From: Chara braunii
Taxonomy: Eukaryota > Streptophyta > Charophyceae > Charales > Characeae
Assembly: GCA_003427395.1 (NCBI GenBank)
Contig: BFEA01000302.1
Coordinates: 587,475 to 636,622, forward strand
Direction of reading: 5' to 3'
DNA: 49,148 nucleotides
Part shown: piece after piece, positions 40,510 through 49,148 of the stretch
Position numbering within the stretch: the first letter of the stretch is position 1
Layout: every line of letters begins with the position of its first letter
Made by a program: the position numbers and the translations under genes
Notes under the pieces: generated by a model
What the model saw: the letters and a program-made list of their open reading frames with translations, nothing else
Database searches by the model: none
What the model was told of the DNA's origin: nothing

Positions 40510-41326
40510 TTTCTAAAGTCTGTTCTATAATATGGACTACGTCTGTTTTATCTGCCTTTTCTACAATCCGGGGTGTCATCTAAGGGCCAGATCCCACTGG
40601 CAAAGAGGACTGGAAGACATGTCTGAAGCTGGACGTGTTTGTGGAAAGGTGCAAACAATTGTGATTGATCTACTTTTCTACATCTCTGCGTGGAACATGT
40701 CCAGATTCAGACATTTCTTCCAATCCTCTTTGCCAGTGGGATCTGGCCCTAAGTTGAACTTCCTGCTTATTTCAGATTTTACAGGATACTGGAACTGGTA
40801 GAAGCGTAGCCGACGCATTGTACAGCTGTGATGTTTTTCACCTTCAAGTTGTTTTTTGCTGATGCCTGAATGACGCTAGCCGGTGCTGGGGCATAGCCGT
40901 GTGGCCTGTTCTAACAGGAGCATGAGGCCTGGTAGAGAAATATGGGAGTTCGTCGAGGGTGGAAGAATATCCAACAGCAAACAGGGGGAGGCTGCCATGG
41001 CAATCTAAAGGGGCGGGGTATAGTCTTGGTAGTGAGAACATGACAGCTATGGCAGGTATTGGTTAGGCGGATATTGCTTTGAAAATGTTGTATGATATAG
41101 GGGAAGCTAGGAGTTACTCATGAATTGCGAGACCAGATTTTGCTGACGTAGTTCATAGATTTCTTTGTAAATTATTATCATAGATTCATCTGACTTTCTG
41201 ACAATCGTAGGCGCCATCTGGTTTTCTTCTCGATATTGGGGGGGGTTCTAAAGTTTGTTCTATAATATGGGCTACGTCAGTTTCATCTGGCTTTTCTACA
41301 ATCCGGGGTGCTATCTAAGTTCCTTC
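40510..41326. repeat. Copy 1 of a 430 bp repeat, with flanking TTCTAAAG..TATAATATGG module
   Basis: 40800-41240 matches 43816-44245 and 44252-44640: GACGCTAGCCGGTGCTGGGG, then AGGCCTGGTAGAGA, GGGGGAGGCTGCCATG, TATAGTCTTGGTAGTGAGAA and GGTATTGGTTAGGCGG. A side module of about 78 bp (TATAATATGG, CTACAATCCGGGGTG, ATCTAAG) is present at 40511-40584 and again at 41247-41306. The first copy is split by the MITE at 40585-40748. Confidence 0.8.
40585..40748. mobile_element. Foldback MITE with CTAAG duplication
   Basis: 164 bp element. The left arm GGCCAGATCCCACTGGCAAA (continuing through GAGGACTGGAAGACATGTCT) pairs with the right arm over about 50 bp with few mismatches. It is flanked by CTAAG (40580-40584 and 40749-40753). 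The sister repeat at 41300-41306 has a single CTAAG and no insert, so this is effectively an empty-site comparison within the window. Confidence 0.85.
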
Positions 41327-41963
41327 TGATTTCAGATGGATTCCTAAGGAAAGGTCAATTAGAATCCTGAGAATTTCTCTATCAGCAGAAGGGAAACCAA
41401 CGACAAATGATAGAACCATCACGCAAAGTGCTCATGCCAAATTGGAATTATGGAAAAACAAACCCACGTCTATCATTGGTCGATCTTTAGTAATCAATAA
41501 TGTAATCCTGGCATCAACCTGATACAACTCTTCAATATGGGCATTAGACGAACCATCAACAAAATCCTTNCAACAACTGCTTAGAGCCTTCCTATGGAGA
41601 GGTAACCACGATCTCAAGAATGTAATTAGCAGAGTAGCCTGGACATCCATCATACAACCCAAGGCAAAAGGGGGACTGGGAATCATTGATCCTTCTACTC
41701 AGACGATGGCACTATCCATGCAATGGGTAAAAAGGCTCCTATTCAATCCACAGACTCCATGGACTGCTTTGGCATGAGAACAAATTAGAAGATTAGCACC
41801 CAACACTGAAAGAGGAGTTGATCCAGCATTATGGTTAGAAAACAGGGCATGGACGATTCCAAGGACCATACAAAGGAATTATACAGCCTAGGATCTTACA
41901 GATAGGGAGGAGGCAAGACGGGACATAAGTAAAAATCCATTCTGGATAAATATTCTCAAAACC

Positions 41964-42437
41964 TTGAGAAAAATTCCCTTGCCTGACAAGCAACACCTAA
42001 ATAGGTGGGAAGAGATTGTCAGACAGCCACTCTTTAACAATGACAGGATCAGGGACTCTCAAGGTTATACTCTACATTGCATGGAGAACCCTTGGAAGGG
42101 TTGGATAAAAAAAGGAATAATTAGAGTCAAAGATATTTGGGATGAAACAACTAGAGATTGGGTTCCCCCTGAAACCCTGCACAATAAACTTAAATATTGT
42201 CACCACGTGAGTGAAAGTCTAGACAGGATCATAGACTTAATTCCTTTACATTGGATCCAGATCCTTAAAAAAGGAAAGTCATTGCAGGAAAGCGATTGGG
42301 TGGGAATAAGGAATCACCCCCAGCTAGGTGGAAACATCCTTATCCCTCCCACCCAGGATTCATCAGCACTCACATGTTTATACCTCCTAAAGGAGGACAA
42401 CTCAGTAATTCCACCCCCTGAAAATAAGACTGAATGA
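41964..42437 (+). pseudogene. LINE ORF2 connection region
   Basis: 157 codons: KIPLPDKQHLNRWEEIV, then QGYTLHCMENPWKGW, then IRVKDIWDE and LKYCHHVSESLDRI, ending in a TGA. The same region is recognisable in the LINEs at 1-420 and 18180-18350. Function in LINE ORF2 is structural, between the polymerase thumb and the zinc domain. A single stop separates it from the next frame, so this copy was recently open. Confidence 0.8.
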
Positions 42438-42452
42438 ATTCCAAAAAACCAA

Positions 42453-43514
42453 ATGTTAAGAATTAGAGTACTCCAAAAAGATTCATCATCTTGGCTGGCT
42501 TTTAGACCAGAGGTCGACATAGCGGATCTTCCTATAGACCCAGCAGGCTGGACATGGAGGGCAAACAACAAAAAAGGGAGAAACTTCACTCGTTCCCTAC
42601 ATTCCCTATCAGTCAAATCAACCTATCGGATGCTCAGNCCTGCAATCAACCTCAAAGANAAAGTANTAACAAGATGGATGNATCAACTAAATGTAAGTAA
42701 GGAAGACCTGAGGCTAGTTCGCTGGTTCAAAGAAATAAAAACAAAGCCATCTAAGATTGCCTCGCTGCAGTGGCAAATAGAACATCGTTGCCTTCCCACT
42801 AATGATTGGTTGATCAGTAGGTCCTCTCTGGAGAAGAAAGGGTTGGCAAAACCTTGGTGTAAACTTTGTAAATCAGCTTTCCCTAGTAGAAAGATCCTGG
42901 AAACTATAGAACACATCTTTCTGGCATGCCCAGGTTCCATCTGGCTATGGAGATGGTGCGACCGCATATGGGGTCAGCTGGAAACATCCCAATCTTGGCC
43001 ATGGGGTTGGAACGTAATCCTGCTAGATGTCTGGTCTCTGGAACAAACGGACAATTTTACTCAGAACCTATTTACAATTGGAAGAAGAGCAATCCTCTGG
43101 GCAATTTGGCAAAGAAGATGCACCTATGAATGGGATAAAGTTAGACTTGATGGCCCAGAATTCACTGACAACATCAAACAGCAAGTGCAGAGAGATATCC
43201 AGGTGCAATGGGATAAACTTAAAGACAAATTACAACACAACTCTTCAAAAACAGACATCCTCAAAGCAATCAAATCCTTCAGCAGTGACTGGCTCGGGGG
43301 AGAAAAAGGGGGAAAGATTGGAAGGATTGTATGGAAGGGAGGGATAGGAGATGATGGGCAAAAAGTAAATAGAAACTATAAACTGCTGTTCAACAATTGG
43401 TCTGAAATAGATCCCTCCATTCCTTTTCGTCCCATGCTAGACTTCCCAAACCCCTTCCCCCCATCCCCTAACGCTGTTGTCCCTTTGTCTTGGCATGGCT
43501 TGGATCTCCCATGA
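42453..43514 (+). pseudogene. LINE ORF2 C terminus with RT zinc-binding domain
   Basis: 353 codons. AFRPEVDIADLPIDPAGW leads into HSLSVKSTYRM. The zf-RVT domain follows at about residues 110-180: HRCLPTNDWLISRSSLEKK, then C-K-L-C-K-S-A-F-P-S-R and H-I-F-L-A-C-P, with WLWRWCDRIWGQLE after it. The tail has LWAIWQRRCTYEWDKVRLDG and ends PLSWHGLDLP. The domain is thought to bind the element RNA or target during priming. This frame is intact apart from ambiguous bases and gives the best template for recognising the other copies. Confidence 0.88.
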
Positions 43515-43802
43515 AAGTATAGTTTCCTAAAAGGGAACATTTGCTATAGTAAGAGTTAGGCACTATACCGAGCTAGGAGTCAGAAAGTTCTTCTTATCTG
43601 ACGCCCTGCCATGGGTGAAGAAGCTCAAGCCTTCTCTCAGTTGATCATAATCAGATCTGTTCATAATGAAATTGGTTAGCTGTAGGAATAGAAGGGAGCC
43701 AGTGCGTTGAATCAGGAATCTGGCGCTGAAAATAAGGTGAAGAGGCTCCCCTCCTACGGTTCTTTCTGAAAAAAAAAAAAAGAAAAAAAAAAAGAAAAAA
43801 AG

Positions 43803-44640
43803 GATAGTAGTAATAGTAGAAGTCTGGCTGACGCATTGCAAAGCTATGGTGTTTTTTGCCCTTGGTTTGCCGATGCTAGAACGACACTAGCTGGTGTTGG
43901 GACATAGCCTTGTGACCTGCTATAACAGGAGCGTGAGGCTTGGCGGAAAGATCTTGGGATTTGTCGAGCGTGGAAGACGATCCACTGGCATACTGGGGGA
44001 GGCTGCCATGACAACCTAAATGGCCGGGTATAGGCTTGGTAGTGAGAACAAGACAGCTATGTCAGGTATTGGTTAGGCGGTTATTGCGTTGGGAATGTTG
44101 TCCGATAGGAGTTATTCATTGATTGTGAGACCACATTTTGCTGATGCAGTTCACAGATTTCTTTCTCCATGATTATCATAGATTTATCTGACTTTCTTAC
44201 AATCCTACGGGACATCTGGTTTTCTTCTCATATCAGATGCAGAATTTTAGAGATGGTAGAACTTGGGCTGACGCCTTGCCAAGCTGTGGTGTTTCTCGCT
44301 CTTGGTTTGCGGTGCCAGAAGGACGCTAGCCGGTGCTGGGGTATAGCCGTGTGACCTATTTTAATAGGATCGTGAGGCCTGGTAGAGAGATCTGGGGAGT
44401 CGTCACGGGTGGAAGAGAATCCACTTTCAAACTGGGGGAGGCTGCCATGATAACCTAAAGGGCTGGGTATAGTCTTGGTAGTGAGAACACATCAGCTATG
44501 GCTGGTATTGGTTGGGATGATAGTCTTTGGAGTGTTGCATTTGGTATTGGAGGGGAGGCTAGGAGTTGCTTATGGATTGTGAGGCTAGATTTTGTTGATG
44601 TAGTTTACATCTTTCTATAGATTATCATAGATTAACATCA
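43803..44640. repeat. Copies 2 and 3 of the 430 bp repeat, in tandem
   Basis: Copy 2 (about 43816-44245) and copy 3 (about 44252-44640) share the same block order as copy 1. They start with GTAGAAGTCTGGCTGACGC and GTAGAACTTGGGCTGACGC and contain CTATGGTGTTT, GGGGGAGGCTGCCATGA and GGTAGTGAGAACA. Divergence is about 20 percent by eye. No coding potential. Confidence 0.8.
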
Positions 44641-44700
44641 TCACCATCATCATCATCAGTGCATCGGTATCTTCATCATCTTCATCATATTATCAAAAGT
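44634..44700. repeat. (CAT)n-rich microsatellite
   Basis: Interrupted CATCAT/CATCTT units. Confidence 0.85.
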
Positions 44701-44727
44701 ATCATGTGCATCATCAGCAAAGTTCAT

Positions 44728-45224
44728 GAGGGATGCTGGACCCGGTGGCCAGCACGTGCTGTTTTACCAACTCAACAATGTATCTCAGGGGGCTGGTTGC
44801 AGAAAGGTTAACCTGCGTGGAAGTTTTTTTTTTGATTGCTAGAAAAACAAAAAAGAAAAAAAAAAAGTAAAAAAAGAAAAAAAAAGAAATGCAAGCACTT
44901 TATATTGTCCACGTCGCTGCTCCTGTCAGATTTCTGTGTGACAGTGAAAGGCACGTCTCGGAAAAAACAGAAGACTCGAGGCATACTCGCACGAGCACGT
45001 AAAATCGCAACATTTGTGAAACTTTTGGGATCACACGTTTGCGGTATTTTGCGAATTCCCGGATGCTGTCGGATTTCTGATCTTTTTTTTTTTTTTTTTT
45101 TTTTTTTTTTCCTGATCTGATTGCACTCACCCTCACATAGGCCGCCCAACAAACGTGAGCGCTTTGCGGGCTGCCGCTATTGGTGGTTTACGCGTGGAAG
45201 TCTCATAACCAGAGGCGTTATCTC
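44728..45224. other. Degraded repeat mixture without genes
   Basis: A partial SINE head (GGGATGCTGGACCCGG) lies at 44729-44745. A TTTTACCAAC at 44763 and a TTGGTGGTTTAC at 45180-45191 could be worn ends of another TTAA-type element. In between are A-rich (44820-44890) and T-rich (45081-45110) runs. Confidence 0.35.
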
Positions 45225-45369
45225 TTTTTTTTTTTTTTTTCAATGAATTGCGCGAGGTCGTGCTAGGGGTGCTGATAGGAGCAGGCACCGCTAGCATAAC
45301 CGGGTAGGCTCCATCTATTGGTGGGGAGCAGCACCTGCTGGAAACCGGGTCCAGCGTCCCTTAGAACAA
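45225..45369 (-). mobile_element. SINE-like element, third copy
   Basis: The minus strand reads TTGTTCTAAGGGACGCTGG, ACCCGGTTTCCAGCAGGTGC, TGCTCCCCACCAATAGATGG, then a body of about 75 bp and a 16 bp A tail (45225-45240). This is the cleanest copy of the head. No target duplication is obvious. Confidence 0.7.
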
Positions 45370-47330
45370 TTTGGGTTGCCGGAGTTGCTGCTTTGACAAA
45401 TCTGACGGTAAGCTACAGAGTGTTTCTGCAGAGATTTAGAGATCAGCATGAGAGAGGATTACACCACAGCAGCTAAATTGATTGCCTACATGTCAATATA
45501 GTGTAGGGGATGCTAATCACAGGTCTCCCAGCCACTCCCTCTGGTCCTGATGGCTAAGGGATGAATTGCCCTTCTCCCTTCATGTCACCGGTTGCCTTTT
45601 GACTGAGTCTTGGGGTCCGGTGGCCTTATATCTATGATTGAAACTACACTCGACCAATTCTCAGCACATCCAGGCAAGCACACCCCCCGTTCCCCTACCT
45701 CCACCCTCAGGAACCCGATGTACTGATGTGCATTTTGTGCTGGTTGTGTGTTGTTGTATGCCTTCGAGGCCCTTTCCCGTCGGTCAGATACCCTCTGTTT
45801 TGCTTCAGCCCGTGGCTGAGTATCTGTTCTTTAAATTTCCACCTTGTCCCCTATCGTGGATCCGCAGAGTCCCACTATCAGTGTCCACCCGCCAACCGTG
45901 CTCCCCCTTTTCTTATAAGACTGAGGTTTATAGCTGTCTTCCCGGTTGGCTCGAGTGGCGAGAGCTGTTGCTTGTGGCTCCTCTCCGTGTAGCTTCAGAC
46001 TACTCCTGTCTTTCTTTCACCCTTCTTCGTCCTGCAGATGTTCCAAGTCGGGCCAGGCAGGTTTTAGTCAGGGGAGGGCAGGGGATCTCGTGCTGCATTG
46101 GGGATGTGTGAGGGGTGATCAAGGGATTAAAGGCAGCCCGATCAGGAGGGGGTTGGGAGGGGCCGGGCTATGCCAGACCTGGTTTGTCAGACTTCGGTAT
46201 TCACCAGGTTGGTAGGGGACCCGGAAGTGTGAAAGGTGTAATCGCTGCCAGGAAGGTCCTGTAGCTGTTCAGTTTTTCCAAACCAAGTTATGCTGGTCAT
46301 CCAAGGAACAGAGGTTCCTATGTTTGTCTGTCCAAGTGGTTTGAAAGTCGTCCAGACATGCCTGTTTCTCTGTTTGTTCCTTGGCGGTTTTTAAATCTTT
46401 TTTCATTGCCTTCCATGCTTCCTGTGTACGAGTGGTTATGGTTGCCGTAACAGCTTCTTTGGCTTGGGGTAGGCTGAACATGCACTTATTGTGTTCATGA
46501 GAGCATCACATTCTCCATGCTAGCATGAGTAGTGTCAGGCGCATGTACGAGAACAGATTGGCTGCAAAGGCGTCCCATTGACGTGTTGTGAGTATGGCCT
46601 GACCCAGGAGCAGCAGCGACAAATCCCACGGCAGTTGTTCCCCTATCAAGTAGTGCCAGACAGAGTCCCACCATCGCCATAGCTGGGCCACCATCGGACA
46701 TGCCAAGAGACAGTGCTCCAAGGTGGCCCTTGCTGGGGGGGAGCACCGCCTGCAATATGTGCAGATTGGGGACAGGACACCTTTTTGCTTGAGGTCAGTC
46801 ATGGAGACGAGCCAGTCTGGAGTGGGAAGGCATCTGTGTAGAATTTGCCACTGTAGAGCGCGGTGAGAAGTTGGCATGCTTTTAGTGTAACGAGCCCATT
46901 CCATTTCTTGCAGCGCCAGCGGGTCCACAGGGGAATCCCTTGGCCAACGGTTTTTCATGACATCCATTGTTGGGGAAGGGGGGGTTCATACCGCTCTATA
47001 CCCTGCTTTAACAGTATATATTGCCACACCGGGACCGGCTTGTTCCCCTGCCATTCCCACTCCACTGGGTCGAAGGGGAGGCTATTAAATTATTAATAGG
47101 GGTAGCTGGCTCAAAAATCCAATCCTGTTGGCGGTCGTCTCTCACAACTCTGACTCTTCTCACTGTTGGCCGGTGTGGACTTCCCTGTCATGGACCTCCT
47201 GCCTATGGAGGGAGGTCCAGCGGGCACCCGGGAGTTGGGGTTCGAAGGCTTCCAGCTCATCATGTGGCACTTTTCTCCCGAGTCCCGATCATTCAGAGGT
47301 GCGCCTTGGAACTGCCTTTCTTTTCTGTAA
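45370..47330 (-). mobile_element. LINE remnant, second family
   Basis: The zinc-binding region lies at 46506-46967 on the minus strand: RDSPVDPL, then LQWQILHRCLPTPDWLV, C-T-Y-C-R-R-C, H-C-L-L-A-C-P and LWRWWDSVWHYL. The ORF end (46269-46481) has QEAWKAMKKDLK, comparable with HAWKTMKQDF of the copy at 17173. Upstream (47000-47330) is more degraded. 45370-46130 is probably 3' non-coding sequence; the plus-strand frame at 45638-46111 has no recognisable motif. Confidence 0.7.
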
Positions 47331-47377
47331 TATCCATGAAACAGTTCTGCTTGTGAACTTCACAAGATAAGAATCAC
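47331..47377 (-). repeat. Retroelement tail repeat, copy 1
   Basis: On the plus strand: CATGAAACAGTTCTGCTTGT then GAACTTCACAAGAT. Copies recur at 47631-47661 and 48727-48763. In those two, a T run stands immediately to the left, so on the minus strand the element ends in ...GAGCTGTTTGATAGATT followed by poly(A). Confidence 0.65.
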
Positions 47378-47407
47378 CCCTTCACAATATGCAAACCTTT
47401 TTTTTGG

Positions 47408-47602
47408 GGGGTAACTTCAGTAGAGTCACGAAACCGAGTTCTAATTGCACTATGGGGCAAGATACAGTTTGCAATTCCACTTTGGGCACCCTACCTGGCC
47501 AGAAAGCTGGGTTGTATACATTGCCTGGACTGCAATTCGAAACTGTCTCTTGGCCCATAGTGCAATTGTAACTCCCTTTTGCGACTCCCGCGTAGTTTCC
47601 CC
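47408..47602. mobile_element. Foldback MITE, copy B
   Basis: 195 bp, reverse orientation relative to 39797-39993. It starts GGGGTAACTTCAG and ends GACTCCCGCGTAGTTTCCCC. The arms GAGTTCTAATTGCACTAT and ATAGTGCAATTGTAACTC lie 30 bp in from each end. It separates two copies of the tail repeat spaced exactly 300 bp apart. Confidence 0.8.
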
Positions 47603-47630
47603 CTTTTTGTTTTCTTCTTTTTTTTTGAAT

Positions 47631-47661
47631 TATCTATCAAACAGCTCTGCTTGTGAACTTC
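47631..47661 (-). repeat. Retroelement tail repeat, copy 2
   Basis: TATCTATCAAACAGCTCTGC then TTGTGAACTTC, preceded by a T-rich run and cut by another T run. Confidence 0.65.
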
Positions 47662-47679
47662 TTTTTTTTTTTTAAACAA

Positions 47680-48455
47680 CACAAGGCCCCTTCTATTCTG
47701 GGGGGCAACAGTCCGGTTGCCGGTTGCTTATCACCGGCGACTCGGCGGCGAGCATGTTTGTACATCCAAGGAAGGGGGGAGATCAGGTCAGATAAGGGGA
47801 ACAGTCTAACCCTTGTGGCACTAGTCGCCTAGGAAGGGGGGGGCTGCGAAAGGGGGCCGGGGCTCACCCTGCTGGCTGGGAGGCTTACTAGCAGCACACA
47901 AACAGGCAGCAGGATGGCCCTCAGAGGGGCAGGGCACTGGCAGCGGCCTCCCTGCTCAGGGGCGGGGCACGGGCAGGGGCGTCCCCTGCAGTTCTGCAGA
48001 CCGCCTATCAAAACCCGCACGTTAGTATGTCATCGACTCATCGCTTTCCAACTTTGTCCACCTTTGTCCAACTTTCATTTAATCCATCATGTCCTGTTTG
48101 GGCTGCCTTGAAAGTACGCAAAACCCCTCTTGTCCGTCTGAGCCTTTGTCCTAGCTAGCCCCATGACATTGTCACTTACTAAGTTACTACTATCACTTGC
48201 TATCTCTGTGTCCCTTGCTCCCTGAAGCCTATGTCCGCAATTCCATGTATCCGTGTACAGTCTTAGGGGACTGAACATCAGTATCCATCCTAAAAGTGGT
48301 AGTTATCGTCATCCCAGCAGCTTCTACCCCACATTATTCTCTTTTAATGTATGTCGGTCGCCTTATCTTATCATATCTATAAGACTATATCTAATCTATC
48401 AGAAGCTTCAGAACAATGAGTTAGAACTTGTCTCCATCCAATAGAGATTGGTGGA
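47680..48455. other. No recognisable gene
   Basis: GC-rich to 48000, then mixed. Open frames of 60-65 codons have no motif. Confidence 0.4.
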
Positions 48456-48460
48456 AGATT

Positions 48461-48542
48461 GGCGCGAGTAGGATTTGAACCAGCAACATTCAGATAATGA
48501 GCCTGACGAATTACCGATTACGGCGATTACTCTATCCCGCGC
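48461..48542 (-). pseudogene. tRNA-fMet(CAU)-like remnant, organelle type
   Basis: The minus strand reads GCGCGGGATAGAGTAATCGC, then GGTAATTCGTCAGG, CTCATTA (anticodon CAT), TCTGAATGTTGC and GGTTCAAATCC, ending CTCGCGCCA. The D-loop to anticodon wording matches plant mitochondrial trnfM. A 9 bp duplication (TAATCGCCG) sits in the D-loop. The T stem has mismatches (GCTGG against CCTAC). The outer seven bases can still pair. It is probably a nuclear copy of organelle DNA, or part of a tRNA-derived repeat. Confidence 0.65.
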
Positions 48543-48726
48543 GCGCGTAGTATTAGTATGGCGCTTCTTTGCACAAGAAATTGATATGTTCTAACTTCTA
48601 TACTCTTTTTAGTGTTTTTAATATTTTTGATGTTTTTTTCAGTACTTTCCAATGTTTTCACCCCTCCCCCTTCCCCGCTCCCTATCCATCCAGATGCAAA
48701 CTTTTTTTTTTTTTTTTTTTTTTTTA

Positions 48727-48763
48727 ATCTATCAAACAGCTCTGCTTGGGAACTTCACAAGAT
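48727..48763 (-). repeat. Retroelement tail repeat, copy 3
   Basis: ATCTATCAAACAGCTCTGCT then TGGGAACTTCACAAGAT, directly right of a 25 bp T run. The U6 sequence starts 10 bp further right. Confidence 0.65.
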
Positions 48764-48772
48764 GTGACCTTG

Positions 48773-48877
48773 GTCCTTTGGGACATCCGTTAAAATTGGG
48801 ACAAGACGGATAAGAATCATAAGATTAGCATGGTCCCTGTGGAAGGAGTGGACACACGAATCGAGATTCAAATTTGG
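48773..48877 (+). pseudogene. U6 snRNA pseudogene, near full length
   Basis: GTCCTTTGGGACATCCGTTA at the 5' end, AAGATTAGCATGG in the middle (catalytic AGC triad kept), and ACACACGAATCGAGA near the 3' end match U6 over about 105 nt. The ACAGAGA box, which pairs with the 5' splice site, is replaced by unrelated sequence with a small insertion. There is no terminal T run for Pol III release. It shares the shortened 5' stem and the CCGTTA variant with 26472-26516. Confidence 0.8.
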
Positions 48878-48926
48878 ATCTGCCAGAGTTGGGGAGAGAA
48901 CTGCGCAGTGATAATAGAGATGCCCA

Positions 48927-49120
48927 ATACCTTTCTCGGCCTTTTGGCTAAGATCAAGTGTAGTATCTGTTCTGATCAGTTTAATATCTGATCCGTGGTC
49001 CATTGGGCCACATGATATTAAATTAATTTTTCAGGGCTACGGAGGGGTCATAGGGGTAGGCTTGCCTACTCGACTCTTCCAGCGTTGCCTCCGTATTGCA
49101 CTGCAGCGGAGCGTGGCGTG
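48927..49120 (+). ncRNA. U2 spliceosomal snRNA
   Basis: The U2 5' end ATACCTTTCTCGGCCTTTTG then GCTAAGATCAAGTGTAGTAT is intact, including the branch-site recognition element GTAGTA. Stem IIa reads GATCAG..CTGATC, whereas the usual form is TATCAG..CTGATA: both strands changed, so pairing is kept. Stem IIb (GTGGTCC-ATT-GGGCCAC) pairs, an Sm site follows (TTAATTTTTCAG), and stem-loop IV has CTCCG..CGGAG around the TATTGCACTGCAG loop. U2 pairs with the intron branch site in the spliceosome. No clear plant USE or TATA element is visible in the 50 bp upstream, where the U6 pseudogene lies, so expression is doubtful. The 3' end is approximate. Confidence 0.88.
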
Positions 49121-49148
49121 GCCCATTCCCCCCCGGGGGATTAAAAAA

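Larger units (their letters stand above)
41327..43802 (+). mobile_element. Best-preserved LINE copy, first family, 5' truncated
   Basis: Starts within ORF2 just before L-S-A-E-G-K-P and runs to an A-rich tail at 43768-43802. Reading in order: NKPTSIIGRSLVINNVIL (41455), FLWRGNHDLKNVISRVAW (41590), KGGLGIIDPSTQTM (41665), W-L-E-N-R-A (41835), then the open frames 41964-42437 and 42453-43514. It is inserted into the 430 bp repeat array (copy 1 to its left, copies 2 and 3 to its right). Several ambiguous bases (41570, 42639, 42659, 42666, 42681) suggest a consensus of similar copies. Confidence 0.9.

Noticed and set aside
1-49148. CRISPR array or bacterial operon
   Set aside because: No short direct repeats with regular unique spacers and no clustered co-directional genes. 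The tandem arrays have diverged units without spacer logic.

Overview
The window looks like a repeat-rich stretch of a plant-lineage (streptophyte) nuclear genome in draft assembly form. The evidence is plant-type LINE remnants with an RT zinc-binding tail, a Ty3/gypsy chromovirus primed by initiator tRNA-Met, a fragment closely resembling plant mitochondrial LSU rRNA carrying a group II maturase, U6 and U2 snRNA sequences, and no bacterial operon structure. A charophyte alga such as Chara is my best guess, but that is inference. I see no intact host protein gene. Almost every recognisable piece is a mobile element, usually broken and often nested in another.

Layout: (1) Positions 1-9737 hold one LINE on the minus strand whose 5' part is inverted. 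It is interrupted by an approximately 7.3 kb insertion (855-8136) containing two tandem arrays and a nuclear copy of mitochondrial rnl with a group II maturase remnant, by a 137 bp SINE (8320-8456, 9 bp target duplication) and by a TTAA-flanked element (8484-9305). (2) 9850-13435 is a second, longer LINE remnant with RT motifs, cut by more TTAA-type elements. (3) 13700-15822 is mostly tandem repeats. (4) 15896-18540 is a LINE of a second family with a SINE at its 3' side. (5) 18884-19168 is an inverted-repeat element. (6) 19180-33042 is a nested LTR chromovirus on the minus strand, with LTRs, a CCGAT target duplication and a primer binding site. Its pol is almost readable. Its gag is cut by a second copy of the element-1 terminus, and its leader holds a nuclear 18S rRNA 3' end. 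This part of the assembly also carries three uncut Nextera mate-pair junction adapters, so its length is unreliable.

(7) 33690-36860 is a LINE interrupted by a tandem pair of long hairpins and followed by SINE and foldback sequences. (8) 37006-37426 is an assembly gap, followed by a decayed PIF/Harbinger-like transposase, homopolymer junk and a fourth adapter. (9) 39797-44640 holds two foldback elements and a 430 bp repeat array into which the best-preserved LINE (41327-43802) has inserted. (10) 45225-47330 is another second-family LINE plus a SINE. (11) 47408-49148 holds a foldback element, an organelle-type tRNA-fMet remnant, a U6 pseudogene and a well-preserved U2 snRNA at the right edge.

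How it fits together: the LINEs are the likely source of reverse transcriptase for the A-tailed SINEs. The non-autonomous TTAA, foldback and 3-bp-duplication elements have no partner transposase in the window, except possibly the Harbinger remnant. Several insertions can be dated relative to each other because removing them rejoins the interrupted reading frame exactly.
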